Below are positions 18,108-27,506 of a stretch of DNA of 64,000 nucleotides, in pieces. This DNA is from Chloroflexi bacterium HGW-Chloroflexi-6 (lineage in GTDB: Bacteria; Chloroflexota; Anaerolineae; Anaerolineales; Villigracilaceae): contig PHBU01000013.1 of assembly GCA_002840685.1 (NCBI GenBank), positions 1-64,000 on the forward strand, written 5' to 3'. The notes under the pieces are model-generated. The model saw nothing but the letters and a program-made list of their open reading frames with translations. It was not told the origin of the DNA and ran no database searches. Position 1 is the first letter of the stretch. Each line of letters begins with the position of its first letter. Both the position numbers and the translations under genes were made by a program.

Positions 18108-21100
18108 GCACGCTCAACTTCCGCTATCCCTTTCGCAAATACCAGCGCATGATTTTGGCGCAGGTTGAACAGGCGCCCAAAGATCACAAATATCACATCG
18201 TTGCGCCGCCGGGAGCGGGGAAAACCATCGTCGGGATCGAGTTGATCAACCGGCTGGGCATGCCGGCAGTGGTTTTCGCGCCAACAACCACCATCCAGGC
18301 CCAGTGGAAAGACAAGGTGGGCATGTTCCTGGCTGATCCTGCCGGGGCAGATCAAATCACCAGCCTCGACCCGCGCCAGTTGGCAGACATCAACATCTAC
18401 ACCTACCAGCTCATCTCAACCCCCGGCGAAGAGCAGGAGCGCGAAGCCGAGATCGCCCTGCAAGAATGGGTGCAGGAGCTTTTGCGCGAAGGCCAATCCA
18501 GCAACGAGGCCGCCGCGCTGACCCGCATCGAGACCCTGCGCGAGAATAACCCGGCATCCTACCGCAGCGAGATCGCAAAACGCTACAAACGCGCCAAGCG
18601 CAAACTGCTGACTGCCAGCCCCGCCGAACTGGAGCGATTCCTGCACCCCAACGCGCGCGAGTTGATCGCCCGGCTAGTCAGGCATGGCGTGCGCACCATC
18701 GTCCTGGACGAGTGTCATCACCTGCTCGATTACTGGGCCTTGACCCTGCGCTATCTGATCAGCCAACTGCCTGACCCGCACATTATTGGCCTGACCGCCA
18801 CCCTGCCCAGCCCCGAAACCGATGAAGAATACGACAACTACACCAGCCTGCTCGGCGATGTCGATTTTGAAGTCCCGACCCCGGCGGTCGTCAAGGAAGG
18901 CGATCTGGCTCCCTACCGCGATCTGGTCTATTTTGTCGAACCAAGCCAGCGCGAAATGGACTATCTCAACAACATCCAATCCGCCTTCGAGCAGGCCATC
19001 TCTGAACTGACAAAAACGCCACGCTTCCGCGATTGGGTGGCTGGCTTTCTGCGCCCCAGCCAGAGCGAAGACGAGTGGCGGGCTTTTTGCAGCCAATCGC
19101 CGCTTTTTTCGCTGGCCTGCATCCACTTTGCCCGCGCCCACAGCCTGCCGATCGCCCCGGAGCTGCTTTTGCCGATCGAAGCCGAAGACCCGATCACCGT
19201 CGAAGATTGGGCGTTGCTGCTCGAAAAGTTCGGGCTGAACGTGCTTAAGATCAGCCCGGACACTTTTGACCATCAGCTTTTTGAACGCCTGCGCAAGATC
19301 CTGCTGCCGTTTGGATTCACCATCACCGAACGCGGCCTGCGTCAGAGCCGCTCGGTAGGCGATCTGGTGCTGACCTTCTCTGAAAACAAAGACCACGCTG
19401 TGGCAGACATCCTGCAAAAGGAAAACGCCGTGATGGGTGAGCGCCTGCGGGCTGTAGTGGTCACCGACTTCGAGCGCATGTCCAGCGGCATTCAGACCCT
19501 TTCGGGCGTGCTTGATAAAGACGCCGGCAGCGCCCTGCGCCTGTTCCATCACCTTGCCGAACATCCCGGTCTGGGCGCACTCAGCCCGGTATTGCTGACC
19601 GGCAAAACCTTTATGGTGACCAAGGAAAATGCGGACTCGCTGCTGGGGGAATTTAACCGCTATATCGAACACAATCGCCTGCACGCCACCTGCCGGGCGC
19701 TGTCACCCAAATCGGGCAACGTGGTCGAGGTGGTGGGTGAGGGCGCTGATTGGGCCTCCCGCACCTACGTCCGCATGGCGACCGAACTCTTTGACCGGGG
19801 CGTGGTGCGCTGTCTGATCGGCACACGCGGAATTTTGGGCGAAGGCTGGGACTCGCTGACGCTCAACACGCTGATCGACCTGACCAGCGTCACCACCAGC
19901 ACCTCCGTCCAGCAGCTGCGCGGACGGACCATCCGCAAAGACCCGGCCTGGGCGCGAAAAGTCGCCCACAACTGGGACGTGGTCTGCGTCGCCAAGCGTT
20001 TTCAGAAAGGCAGTGTCGATCTGAACCGGCTGATCGCCCGGCATGGAAGATATTGGGGGATCGTTGTTACTTCGCAGTTCCATCAGGTAATCGCCGATGT
20101 CGAAGCGATGAGCGGCGCGCTAACCAGCCAGGTTTTACCATCGGTGAGCACCAGCCTGACAACCCCGCGCCAGGCAAACCCAAATTCGCCGCTTGCGCCC
20201 GAACAAATTGGACGGGTGGTCAAAGGGCTGGCGCATGTGGATGCCCAACTGGCCTACGATCTGACTGTCAAAGAATTCAAGCACGTTAACTATCAAAAAT
20301 ACACCCGCCGCATGCTGGCGGCTGCCTCTGAACGGGACCGTACCTATAACTTATGGGGCATTGGGCAGGAATACAGCAATTTTAGTTACTCCGCCTCGCG
20401 GCTGGACACGCGTGACTTGAAAATCCGCACTGTGTTCAGCGTGGGCGAAAGCATCAAGCGCATGTTGCGCGAATTTATCGCCACCATTCTCTCTGGCACG
20501 TTGATGGTGCTGACACTGGCCTGCCGCATGTCACTCTCCGCTGCAGAAGCAGACCTGGGTCTGGCCCTGCTTTGCCTGGTGATCATTCTAGGATTCGGCA
20601 CTTTTGGCGTTTTCCTGTTCAACCTGAGGGGCGCTTACAAAATTTTTCAAAAGCTGCTCGTTAACCAGCCCGTGGATGCCATTCTGCTGGATGTTGCCCG
20701 CGCGCTGTTCTTCTCACTGCGCGAAAGCGGACTTGTCAGCCGCAATCTGCAACCCGACTACCTGCGAGTGATCGAACAACCCGATAACAGTTACGAAGTC
20801 CTGCTCGATTACGCATCCCCCGAAGACGCAGCGACTTTCATCAAAGCCTTTGTCGAGATTTTTGACCCGGTGCGTGACCAGCGTTATCTGATCTTGCGAA
20901 CCGATGAACGCTTGCCCAACCTGGTCTTCATGCCTTTCTGGCTGGGGCTGCGCAACTTCCTGGTGGAAAATGACTTTACCAGGCCAACCTACCACCCCGT
21001 CCCGCAGGTTCTTTCGACCCGCAAAGAACTGGCCCAGGTTTTTGCCACCTATTGGCAAAAATACGTTGGCGGCGGCCAACTCATCTTTACCCGCACCGAT

Positions 21101-21181
21101 GCCGGCCGCAACATCCTGCTCCAGGCCCGTGCCCAACGTCGTCCGAAGGTTAAGGGAATGGCGTTTGAGCTGTGGCGTTAA
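18104..21181 (+). CDS. SF2 DEAD/DEAH-type helicase with a predicted transmembrane hairpin
   Basis: This 1025-residue protein has superfamily 2 motifs: RKYQRMIL near the start, Walker A APPGAGKT (about 34-41), motif II DECHH (about 201-205), motif III TATLPSP, and in the second RecA domain GTRGILGEGWDS and QLRGRTIRKD (about 575-615). About 300 residues are inserted between the two RecA halves. Residues about 790-840 contain two strongly hydrophobic stretches, predicting a membrane hairpin, followed by a 180-residue soluble tail of unknown fold. Membrane attachment is rare for DNA helicases. It is translationally coupled to the upstream ATPase. I do not recognise the exact family. Confidence 0.82.
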   Translation: MSTLNFRYPFRKYQRMILAQVEQAPKDHKYHIVAPPGAGKTIVGIELINRLGMPAVVFAPTTTIQAQWKDKVGMFLADPAGADQITSLDPRQLADINIYTYQLISTPGEEQEREAEIALQEWVQELLREGQSSNEAAALTRIETLRENNPASYRSEIAKRYKRAKRKLLTASPAELERFLHPNARELIARLVRHGVRTIVLDECHHLLDYWALTLRYLISQLPDPHIIGLTATLPSPETDEEYDNYTSLLGDVDFEVPTPAVVKEGDLAPYRDLVYFVEPSQREMDYLNNIQSAFEQAISELTKTPRFRDWVAGFLRPSQSEDEWRAFCSQSPLFSLACIHFARAHSLPIAPELLLPIEAEDPITVEDWALLLEKFGLNVLKISPDTFDHQLFERLRKILLPFGFTITERGLRQSRSVGDLVLTFSENKDHAVADILQKENAVMGERLRAVVVTDFERMSSGIQTLSGVLDKDAGSALRLFHHLAEHPGLGALSPVLLTGKTFMVTKENADSLLGEFNRYIEHNRLHATCRALSPKSGNVVEVVGEGADWASRTYVRMATELFDRGVVRCLIGTRGILGEGWDSLTLNTLIDLTSVTTSTSVQQLRGRTIRKDPAWARKVAHNWDVVCVAKRFQKGSVDLNRLIARHGRYWGIVVTSQFHQVIADVEAMSGALTSQVLPSVSTSLTTPRQANPNSPLAPEQIGRVVKGLAHVDAQLAYDLTVKEFKHVNYQKYTRRMLAAASERDRTYNLWGIGQEYSNFSYSASRLDTRDLKIRTVFSVGESIKRMLREFIATILSGTLMVLTLACRMSLSAAEADLGLALLCLVIILGFGTFGVFLFNLRGAYKIFQKLLVNQPVDAILLDVARALFFSLRESGLVSRNLQPDYLRVIEQPDNSYEVLLDYASPEDAATFIKAFVEIFDPVRDQRYLILRTDERLPNLVFMPFWLGLRNFLVENDFTRPTYHPVPQVLSTRKELAQVFATYWQKYVGGGQLIFTRTDAGRNILLQARAQRRPKVKGMAFELWR

Positions 21182-23311
21182 TTAACTGCAGGACGGGTCA
21201 TCTTTGAAGACAATACTCCCGACGCCTGAGTGCTTGGCGCAGTACATGCGCTGATCAGCGCACAAGATCATATCTTCACCAGACAGGCGGTCATCCGGGA
21301 AAATGGCAACGCCCATACACCCCGAAAGGTAACGTTGGTTTTCCTGCGGCAAGTGAAGCCGGGTGGAAGTCAACCCCATTCGAAGTTTTTCGGCAACACT
21401 CAAGGCGCGCTCCAGCCCGGTCTCAGGCAGGATGATGCAAAACTCATCACCGCCGTAACGCGCGAGAAAATCCGAAGAGCGTAAAGAATGGCGCAAAGAC
21501 TCAGAGACTTGCTTCAGCACGCTGTCGCCAATCGGATGTCCGAAGGTATCGTTGATCCCCTTGAACCCATCCAGATCGATCATAAGCAATGCAAAAGTGT
21601 GCCCATATCGATTTGCGCGCTCAATTTCATCGCGGATGCGCTGGTCAAGATGGCGGCGATTGGGCAAGCCGGTCAGGATGTCTGTCAGGGCTTCTTCCGT
21701 GGCGCGGGCATAGATATCAGCGCTGCGGATGATCGTGCTGGCGCGCTCGGCAAACAACTTCCCAACCGAGATCTCATCTGTTGAAATAACATAAGGCTGG
21801 TCCCAATACAGGCTGAGCGCGCCTTTATGTCCCTGGCCGGCATCCAAAGAAAAAACAGCGTAAGCCCGAAATTTCTCCCCAAAAATCAGATCCTGGACCG
21901 GGCTGGTCCGCGAATCTTGCCTGACATCTGGTATGACAAGAAAGTCGCGGTTTCGCAAAAGATTTCCGCCTGCCAACTGGTTAAAACGCCCGGTCAGCTG
22001 GTCGAGGAAATCATCGGAAAGACCGATCGAGTACTCACACTTCATCTTGCCGGTATCCTGCTGCAGGTGCAAGGCTGCCCGCTGAGCCTGGAGCAGGCTG
22101 CGAGCAGATTCAACGATCGAAGGGAGCAGGGTTGTGTGCTTCAGGTCAGAAACCAGGTCCGTGACCTGCCCGGCCATTTTCTCCAGCAGTTCCGCCCGAT
22201 GCATGGCTTCTTCATGCAACCAGGTCCGCGAAACAAGCAGGGCCAGAATGTCAATTACCTGTTGAATTCGAGAAATTTCACAGGCAGAGAAATAATGTGG
22301 GATTTTGAATGCGACCAAAAGTGCGCCCAGGAATCGGTTATCGGGATTCCCAAACATTGGCGCAGCAAGCACAGCACACGAGTTGAAACTTGCCGCGACC
22401 CGTGGAGAGACATAGGGCGAACACAAGGCATTCTCTGCGATCACGAGTTTTCCGGCACGTTTGACCGAGCGTGTAAATGTGTTTTCATAGCTCGGAGTCG
22501 GGCTAAACCGCACATACGCTTCATGGACATCTCCATCTGCAGCCAGTGAAAACACCTGCTCGCTTTCTTCATCCCAACGGGTGATGTAAATATTGTCGGC
22601 TCCTAACAGCATCTTGATTTCATCGGCCAACCCAACGAACGCTGTTTTATCGTTGACATTGGCTATGGCGGTGCGCGACAATAAATTTAAGTTGGTCAAG
22701 AAAGTGTTCTCAGATTCGATCTCCATCCACCGCTGGCGAATTTGCCTTGGGCGCATCATAATCAAAATAGCATTCAAGATGAGCACCGCCACCACAAACA
22801 TCATCACATCTTGATAGGATTGGTTCGTCAAGGACAGTCCCTGCAGCAAGTCCGGCAATCCGATCAGCGGCCTGCCCCAAATCTGGGCAAATACCATGCC
22901 CAGGTAAGAAAATATCCCTAAAAGACTAAATCCCAACAAAGCCAACGGGCTCAAAAAAAATTCCAGTGCGCCAAAATACAATACATATACCAACGGGAAC
23001 AAGCTATAGGGCCCGCCCGTCAACCCGGTGGCAACAGTAATAAAGCCAATATCGATAAAAACCTGCCCATACAGCAAAAGCTTCATAACTCGATCTCCCC
23101 CCCATTTAGGCTTGCGATGTATCAAGCCGCGACAAGACCACTCAACTACCAACAAAGAGAAAAAAACAAGGCCTGTCGGAATCAAAACCCCAAAGAGCTC
23201 ATGGCTGTCCCTTAAAATAAACCAGACAACCAACGCAAATACACTGCTAAACAACCAACGCAAATGATTAAATTTTTGTAACTGACCAAGGGTAATAGAA
23301 GATGTCACCAC
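21182..23311 (-). CDS. membrane diguanylate cyclase (GAF-GGDEF)
   Basis: This 709-residue signalling protein starts with about six membrane helices (residues 15-205), followed by two GAF-like regions (about 225-375 and 390-540) and a GGDEF domain (about 545-705). The active site ARYGGDEF is intact, so it should make cyclic di-GMP. RSSD five residues upstream forms the RxxD inhibitory site for product feedback. It converges on the helicase gene with no spacer, the two stop codons being adjacent. No c-di-GMP effector was seen nearby. Confidence 0.92.
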   Translation of the reverse strand: MVTSSITLGQLQKFNHLRWLFSSVFALVVWFILRDSHELFGVLIPTGLVFFSLLVVEWSCRGLIHRKPKWGGDRVMKLLLYGQVFIDIGFITVATGLTGGPYSLFPLVYVLYFGALEFFLSPLALLGFSLLGIFSYLGMVFAQIWGRPLIGLPDLLQGLSLTNQSYQDVMMFVVAVLILNAILIMMRPRQIRQRWMEIESENTFLTNLNLLSRTAIANVNDKTAFVGLADEIKMLLGADNIYITRWDEESEQVFSLAADGDVHEAYVRFSPTPSYENTFTRSVKRAGKLVIAENALCSPYVSPRVAASFNSCAVLAAPMFGNPDNRFLGALLVAFKIPHYFSACEISRIQQVIDILALLVSRTWLHEEAMHRAELLEKMAGQVTDLVSDLKHTTLLPSIVESARSLLQAQRAALHLQQDTGKMKCEYSIGLSDDFLDQLTGRFNQLAGGNLLRNRDFLVIPDVRQDSRTSPVQDLIFGEKFRAYAVFSLDAGQGHKGALSLYWDQPYVISTDEISVGKLFAERASTIIRSADIYARATEEALTDILTGLPNRRHLDQRIRDEIERANRYGHTFALLMIDLDGFKGINDTFGHPIGDSVLKQVSESLRHSLRSSDFLARYGGDEFCIILPETGLERALSVAEKLRMGLTSTRLHLPQENQRYLSGCMGVAIFPDDRLSGEDMILCADQRMYCAKHSGVGSIVFKDDPSCS

Positions 23312-23426
23312 AGGTTTCCCTCACAGCCCCACGATATAACAATTATGCCCTAAAACTGCCAGTTTGAAAACTTACAGATTCAATTTCTGGTATACTCACT
23401 CCAAATTACCCACTAGGATTTTAGTC

Positions 23427-23954
23427 ATGCCCCGCTTTGAAATAGATATAGACCCTTGCGAACACATCACCGCTGATGCCATTGGTGCGCCTGGCCAGCG
23501 TGTTTTTTACATTCAGGGCTGGCAAGCTGCGCGAACTGTGACCATCATTATCGAAAAGATCCAACTCCAGTCTCTGGCGATCGGCATTGAGCAATTTTTG
23601 GCGCAACTGGCCGAAGAAAACCCGGCCCTGGATGAAGCCTCTGCAGAATACTACGAAGAACAAATGCGCATCGCCCCGCCGGTGGAGCCCATTTTCCGCA
23701 GCGGCGAAATCGGTCTGGGATACGACAAAGATCGCGATCTGGTGGTAATCGTCACCAAAGAGATCCTGGCCGACAACGATGAACCCGAAGAAGCAGCCAT
23801 CGTCCGTTTTTGGTGTACCCGTAGCCAGGCGCGCGCCATGGCCCGCTGGGGACAGGAAGTCGCCCAACGCGGCAGACCGGTCTGCTCGCAGTGCGGGCAG
23901 CCAATCGAGCCGGATGGCCACTTCTGCCCGAAGAAAAACGGCCACAAGCACTGA
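23427..23954 (+). CDS. DUF3090 family protein
   Basis: This 175-residue protein matches DUF3090: an FYIQGWQAARTVTIIIEK opening, GEIGLGYDKDRDLVVIV in the middle, FWCTRSQARAMARWG, and a C-terminal zinc-ribbon-like tail CSQCGQP...HFCPKKNGH. Its function is unknown. In actinobacteria this family sits beside SCO1664-type and histidine-phosphatase genes, and here too an SCO1664-type gene follows after 96 bp. The start was chosen at the first ATG that matches the family N-terminus. Confidence 0.88.
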   Translation: MPRFEIDIDPCEHITADAIGAPGQRVFYIQGWQAARTVTIIIEKIQLQSLAIGIEQFLAQLAEENPALDEASAEYYEEQMRIAPPVEPIFRSGEIGLGYDKDRDLVVIVTKEILADNDEPEEAAIVRFWCTRSQARAMARWGQEVAQRGRPVCSQCGQPIEPDGHFCPKKNGHKH

Positions 23955-24050
23955 ATCCCCGCCATGAACATCCGTTTTGAGCTTCTAGTTGGCCCCCCCT
24001 CGACAACTTTTCGATGGGGTAATATCCGCTACCTTTCCTGATATCGCACG

Positions 24051-24785
24051 ATGAATTCCCGTCACATCGCCCCAAATTTGCAAGAGGCCTTTAGCTCCGG
24101 AACGCTCGAACTCCAGGGTCAGTTCACGCTTGGCTCGAACTACACCTTCCTGGTCGAGATCAGTCACCAGGGACAAACCTATGCCGGCGTCTACAAACCG
24201 CAAAAAGGCGAACAACCGCTCTGGGATTTTGCCGAAAACAGCCTGGCGGGGCGCGAAGTCTGCGCGTATCGGTTAAGCGAATTTCTCGGTTGGAGTCTCG
24301 TGCCCTACACCATCCTGCGCGCAGACGGTCCCTACGGCCCTGGCTCACTCCAACAGTTCATTGAATACAATCCCAACCAGCACTATTTCAACTTTAAACC
24401 CGAAGATAAAGCCCGCCTGCACCCGGTGGCGCTCTTCGACCACCTGATCAACAACGCCGATCGCAAGGGCAGTCACGTTCTGTTCGAAAAACGCACTCGC
24501 CATCTATATGCCATCGACCACGGCCTGTGCTTCCATACCGAAGATAAACTGCGCACCGTTATCTGGGATTTTGCCGGGCAGGAAATCGCAGAATCATTTT
24601 TGGGCGATATCCAGCGGATGTGCAACGCGCTCGCGCAAACCTCCGGCCTGGTTGCAGACCTTGAGCCTTATCTTACGCCCGAAGAAATTGCGGCCCTCAC
24701 CGAGCGTGGACAGGGATTGCTGACCGAGGGTCGCTTTCCACAGCCCCCGCAGTACCGCCGCGCCTTTCCGTACCCTCCGGTATAA
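24051..24785 (+). CDS. SCO1664-family protein (phosphatidylinositol kinase-like fold)
   Basis: This 244-residue protein fits the SCO1664 family, distantly related to PI3/PI4-kinase and HipA-like folds. Visible segments are GVYKPQKGEQPLWDF with a possible nucleotide-binding lysine, LFDHLINNADRKGSHVL, and YAIDHGLCFH, which resembles a kinase catalytic loop and a metal-binding Asp. The pairing with DUF3090 is conserved in other phyla, which suggests a shared but undefined process. Biochemical activity has not been established to my knowledge. Confidence 0.85.
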   Translation: MNSRHIAPNLQEAFSSGTLELQGQFTLGSNYTFLVEISHQGQTYAGVYKPQKGEQPLWDFAENSLAGREVCAYRLSEFLGWSLVPYTILRADGPYGPGSLQQFIEYNPNQHYFNFKPEDKARLHPVALFDHLINNADRKGSHVLFEKRTRHLYAIDHGLCFHTEDKLRTVIWDFAGQEIAESFLGDIQRMCNALAQTSGLVADLEPYLTPEEIAALTERGQGLLTEGRFPQPPQYRRAFPYPPV

Positions 24786-24869
24786 GTGCCGCACCCTAAC
24801 AATCGGAGCAAAGCCCGGTCGAAGGACTATTCTCCAAACATTCACCCAAGCTCACCCTTAAGAGACCCC

Positions 24870-25892
24870 ATGCCCCACTACAAACTAGCTTTACTCGGCT
24901 TCGGCAACGTTGGCCGCGCCCTGGCCGAACTCTTGCTAAGCAAGCAAAACGAACTCAAGCACGATTACGATATCACCTACAGTGTTGTCGGTATTGGCAC
25001 CGGGCGGCGCGGGTTTGCCATCCAGCCGGCAGGCTTCGACCTGCCCGCGATTCTGGCAGCCACCCAAAACGGCCAATCGCTGGCTCCGTTCAGCGCCTTC
25101 CCAATTGAAAATGCCTTCGATTTCATCAAAAGATCGGGCGCAGACGTGCTGTTCGAGAATACCCCGGTCAACTACCAGACCGGGCAACCCGCCATCGACC
25201 ACATCAAACTGGCGCTCGAGCAGGGCATGCACGTCAGCACCGCCAACAAAGGCCCGGTGGTGCATGCATCTCGTGAGCTGAAAGCCCTGGCCACCGAAAA
25301 AGGCCGCAAATTCTTCCACGAGTCGACCGTTATGGACGGCGCGCCAATTTTCTCGCTCTTTCGGGCGGCCTTGCCCGGCGCGCAGTTGCTTTCCTTCAAA
25401 GCCGTGCTCAACTCGACCACCAACCTGATCCTGACCCGCATGGAAGACGGCGAATCATTCGACGAGGCGGTGCGCTATGCCCAGCAAATCGGGATTGCCG
25501 AAACCGATCCGTCCGGCGATGTTGACGGCTGGGATGCGGCCGTCAAAATCGCGGCGCTGGCCAGCGTCCTGATGAGCCAACCCCTCCGACCCGACGAGAT
25601 CGATCGCACCGGCATCCGCGCCATTACTCCTGAGATGATCCGGGCTGCCAAAGCCGATGGCAAGCGCTATAAACTGGTCTGCGCCGCCGAGCGGATTGGC
25701 GGCGAGATCCGCGGCAAGGTTGCCCCTGAGCTGGTCCCCGTCAGTTCACCAATGTACGGGCTGGAGGGCACAACCTCCATGATTCAGTTCAAAACGGATG
25801 TTCTCGGAGAATTGACCCTGATCGAAAATGATCCAGGCCCACAAACCACTGCCTATGGCCTGCTGGCTGACTTCATCAACATGGTCAGATAA
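24870..25892 (+). CDS. hom: homoserine dehydrogenase
   Basis: This 340-residue NAD(P)-dependent enzyme reduces aspartate semialdehyde to homoserine for threonine and methionine synthesis. It has the Rossmann motif LLGFGNVGRALAEL, the substrate-binding region TANKGPVV, HESTVMDGAPIFS and SFKAVLNSTTNLIL, and the catalytic-lysine region DVDGWDAAVKIAAL. It lacks a C-terminal ACT domain, so threonine feedback by that route is not expected. The start was set at MPHYKLALLG, where the family begins; an upstream in-frame extension looks non-coding. Confidence 0.92.
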   Translation: MPHYKLALLGFGNVGRALAELLLSKQNELKHDYDITYSVVGIGTGRRGFAIQPAGFDLPAILAATQNGQSLAPFSAFPIENAFDFIKRSGADVLFENTPVNYQTGQPAIDHIKLALEQGMHVSTANKGPVVHASRELKALATEKGRKFFHESTVMDGAPIFSLFRAALPGAQLLSFKAVLNSTTNLILTRMEDGESFDEAVRYAQQIGIAETDPSGDVDGWDAAVKIAALASVLMSQPLRPDEIDRTGIRAITPEMIRAAKADGKRYKLVCAAERIGGEIRGKVAPELVPVSSPMYGLEGTTSMIQFKTDVLGELTLIENDPGPQTTAYGLLADFINMVR

Positions 25893-25977
25893 ATCAAAAA
25901 ATATTCGCAAAACAGGTAAAATAGGCCGATGCGCTGGTGCAAGGCGTGACCAGTGTAATGAAAATTAAGGAGAAAAA

Positions 25978-26481
25978 ATGAGTGACGTGTTAAGAGTTGA
26001 AGATGGGCAGGTTGTGTCGATGAATTACACCCTGCGTGTGGATGGCGAGATCGTGGATAGTTCCGAAGGACAGGAACCTTTGGAATTTTTACAAGGTGTG
26101 GGCAACATCATCTCTGGCCTCGAGAGCGAATTGTATGGCATGGCGATCGGCGAGAGCAAGAAAGTCATCGTCTCAGCCGCAAATGGTTATGGTGAATTTG
26201 ACCAGGAGGCCCTGGTCGAGGTTCCAAAGGCAGAATTTCCGCCCCAGATCCCGCTGGAACTCGGCATTGAGTTGCAGGTGCGCGGGCAGGATGGTGAAAC
26301 CATGCACGGGCACATTTCAAATATTGGAGAGAAAACCGTCGAGCTTGATTTCAACCACCCCCTGGCTGGCAAGGAATTACACTTCGATGTGACCATCGCC
26401 GGCCTGCGCGAAGCTTCAGACGAAGAACTGCTACACGGGCACGTTCATCAGGATGATCACGACCACGGCGAAGAAGAATAA
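25978..26481 (+). CDS. slyD: FKBP-type peptidyl-prolyl isomerase, SlyD family
   Basis: This 167-residue protein has the FKBP core (MNYTLRVDGEIVDSS, PLEFLQGVGNIISGLE) interrupted by the insert-in-flap chaperone domain typical of SlyD (about residues 75-130), ending in VELDFNHPLAGKELHF. The C-terminus is His/Asp/Glu-rich, a weak version of the metal-binding SlyD tail. It assists protein folding and possibly nickel handling in the cytoplasm. AAGGAG precedes the ATG. Confidence 0.93.
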   Translation: MSDVLRVEDGQVVSMNYTLRVDGEIVDSSEGQEPLEFLQGVGNIISGLESELYGMAIGESKKVIVSAANGYGEFDQEALVEVPKAEFPPQIPLELGIELQVRGQDGETMHGHISNIGEKTVELDFNHPLAGKELHFDVTIAGLREASDEELLHGHVHQDDHDHGEEE

Positions 26482-26490
26482 AACACAAAA

Positions 26491-26524
26491 AAAACAGGCT
26501 CCCTAACTGGGAGCCTGTTTTTTC
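26491..26524 (+). terminator. intrinsic terminator after slyD
   Basis: AAAACAGGCTCCC pairs with GGGAGCCTGTTTT and is followed by T residues. The mirror-image A run upstream means it could also act on the minus strand. Confidence 0.9.
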
Positions 26525-26611
26525 GCCTGCGCTCAAGAAAATAAAGGGGATAAAAATGCTTGTGCCTTTGGCAACATAGGGAAAGAACGATCAAGCGCGG
26601 CAGGCTTTTAG

Positions 26612-26764
26612 TTAAGGTGAAGGAATACTGGCGTTGATGTCTGAAAACATGTTGCCAATTGTTGGTCCCAAAAGCGATACGGCAGCGATGACAACAATGG
26701 CAACCAGCACCAAGATGAGCGCGTACTCCAACAGGCCCTGTCCGGTTTCTTTTCTGAACAACAC
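26612..26764 (-). CDS. Flp/Fap-type (type IVb) pilin
   Basis: This small protein of about 50 residues has the hallmark ETGQGLLEYALILVLVAIVVIAAV: a short basic leader, a Gly-Gln-Gly/Glu cleavage region with the conserved Glu5-Tyr6 of Flp pilins, and a single hydrophobic helix. GTG was chosen as start because AAGGAGG lies 8-9 bp upstream; a TTG one codon later is possible. It is an orphan: no tad/cpa assembly genes lie in the window. Confidence 0.85.
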   Translation of the reverse strand: MLFRKETGQGLLEYALILVLVAIVVIAAVSLLGPTIGNMFSDINASIPSP

Positions 26765-26825
26765 AACCACCACCTCCTTGCTACAAAATATCGTGGATTC
26801 ATTGTAGTCTTTCAGCCAGAGATTT

Positions 26826-27500
26826 TCAATCACCAACAAGGGCGATTCCGGTATCGCATAGCTTACAAATCGGACAGGATTCGCAATTTGGCTTGCGAGC
26901 ATGGCAAATTTCACGCCCCAGGCGGATGATGTTCAGGTGGGCCGCGTAATAGGTCTCGGGTGGAAAAACAGATTCAAGGTGCGGGTGAGCCTGTTCAACA
27001 TTCATTTTTTCGGGCCGCAGGCCAATCCGCCCGCTGACGCGATAAACATGGGTATCAACCGGAAAAGCCGGTTTGCCCAACGCAAAACACAGTACGATGG
27101 CAGCAGTTTTTGGCCCGACCCCGTTGAATTTGGTCAGCCAGGCGCGGGCTTTTTCGACTTCCCAATCGGCCAGGAAGGACAAATCGAGACTGCCTCGCTC
27201 AGTAGTAATCTCGCGCAACACCTGCTGCATGCGCGGGCCTTTCTGGTTGGCCAGCCCCGCCACGCGGATGGCATCCATCACGGCCTGAGCCGGGGCATCG
27301 CGGACGGCCTCCCAGGTCGGGAATTTGGAGCGCAAAGCATCGAAGGCCTTGTCGCGGTTAACATCGTTGGTGTTTTGGGAAAGAATGGTCGAAACCAGTT
27401 CGTCGATGGCAGGCAGCGGATTACGCCAAACAGGCTCGCCAAAAGCAGCCAGCAAGCTTTTATGAACTTCCAGAGCACGTTGTTTTAAATCATCGGTCAT
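26826..27500 (-). CDS. nth: endonuclease III (DNA glycosylase/AP lyase)
   Basis: This 224-residue base-excision-repair enzyme has the helix-hairpin-helix FNGVGPKTAAIVL with the catalytic lysine, the catalytic aspartate in VDTHVYRV, and the C-terminal [4Fe-4S] motif C-x6-C-x2-C-x5-C (CHARKPNCESCPICKLC). It removes oxidised pyrimidines. It lies 6 bp downstream of the asparaginase gene in the same direction, so the two are probably co-transcribed. Confidence 0.93.
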   Translation of the reverse strand: MTDDLKQRALEVHKSLLAAFGEPVWRNPLPAIDELVSTILSQNTNDVNRDKAFDALRSKFPTWEAVRDAPAQAVMDAIRVAGLANQKGPRMQQVLREITTERGSLDLSFLADWEVEKARAWLTKFNGVGPKTAAIVLCFALGKPAFPVDTHVYRVSGRIGLRPEKMNVEQAHPHLESVFPPETYYAAHLNIIRLGREICHARKPNCESCPICKLCDTGIALVGD

Positions 27501-27506
27501 AGCAGC

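Noticed and set aside
18674-19684. 336-residue frame antisense to the helicase
   Set aside because: It is a shadow of the conserved helicase motifs on the plus strand.
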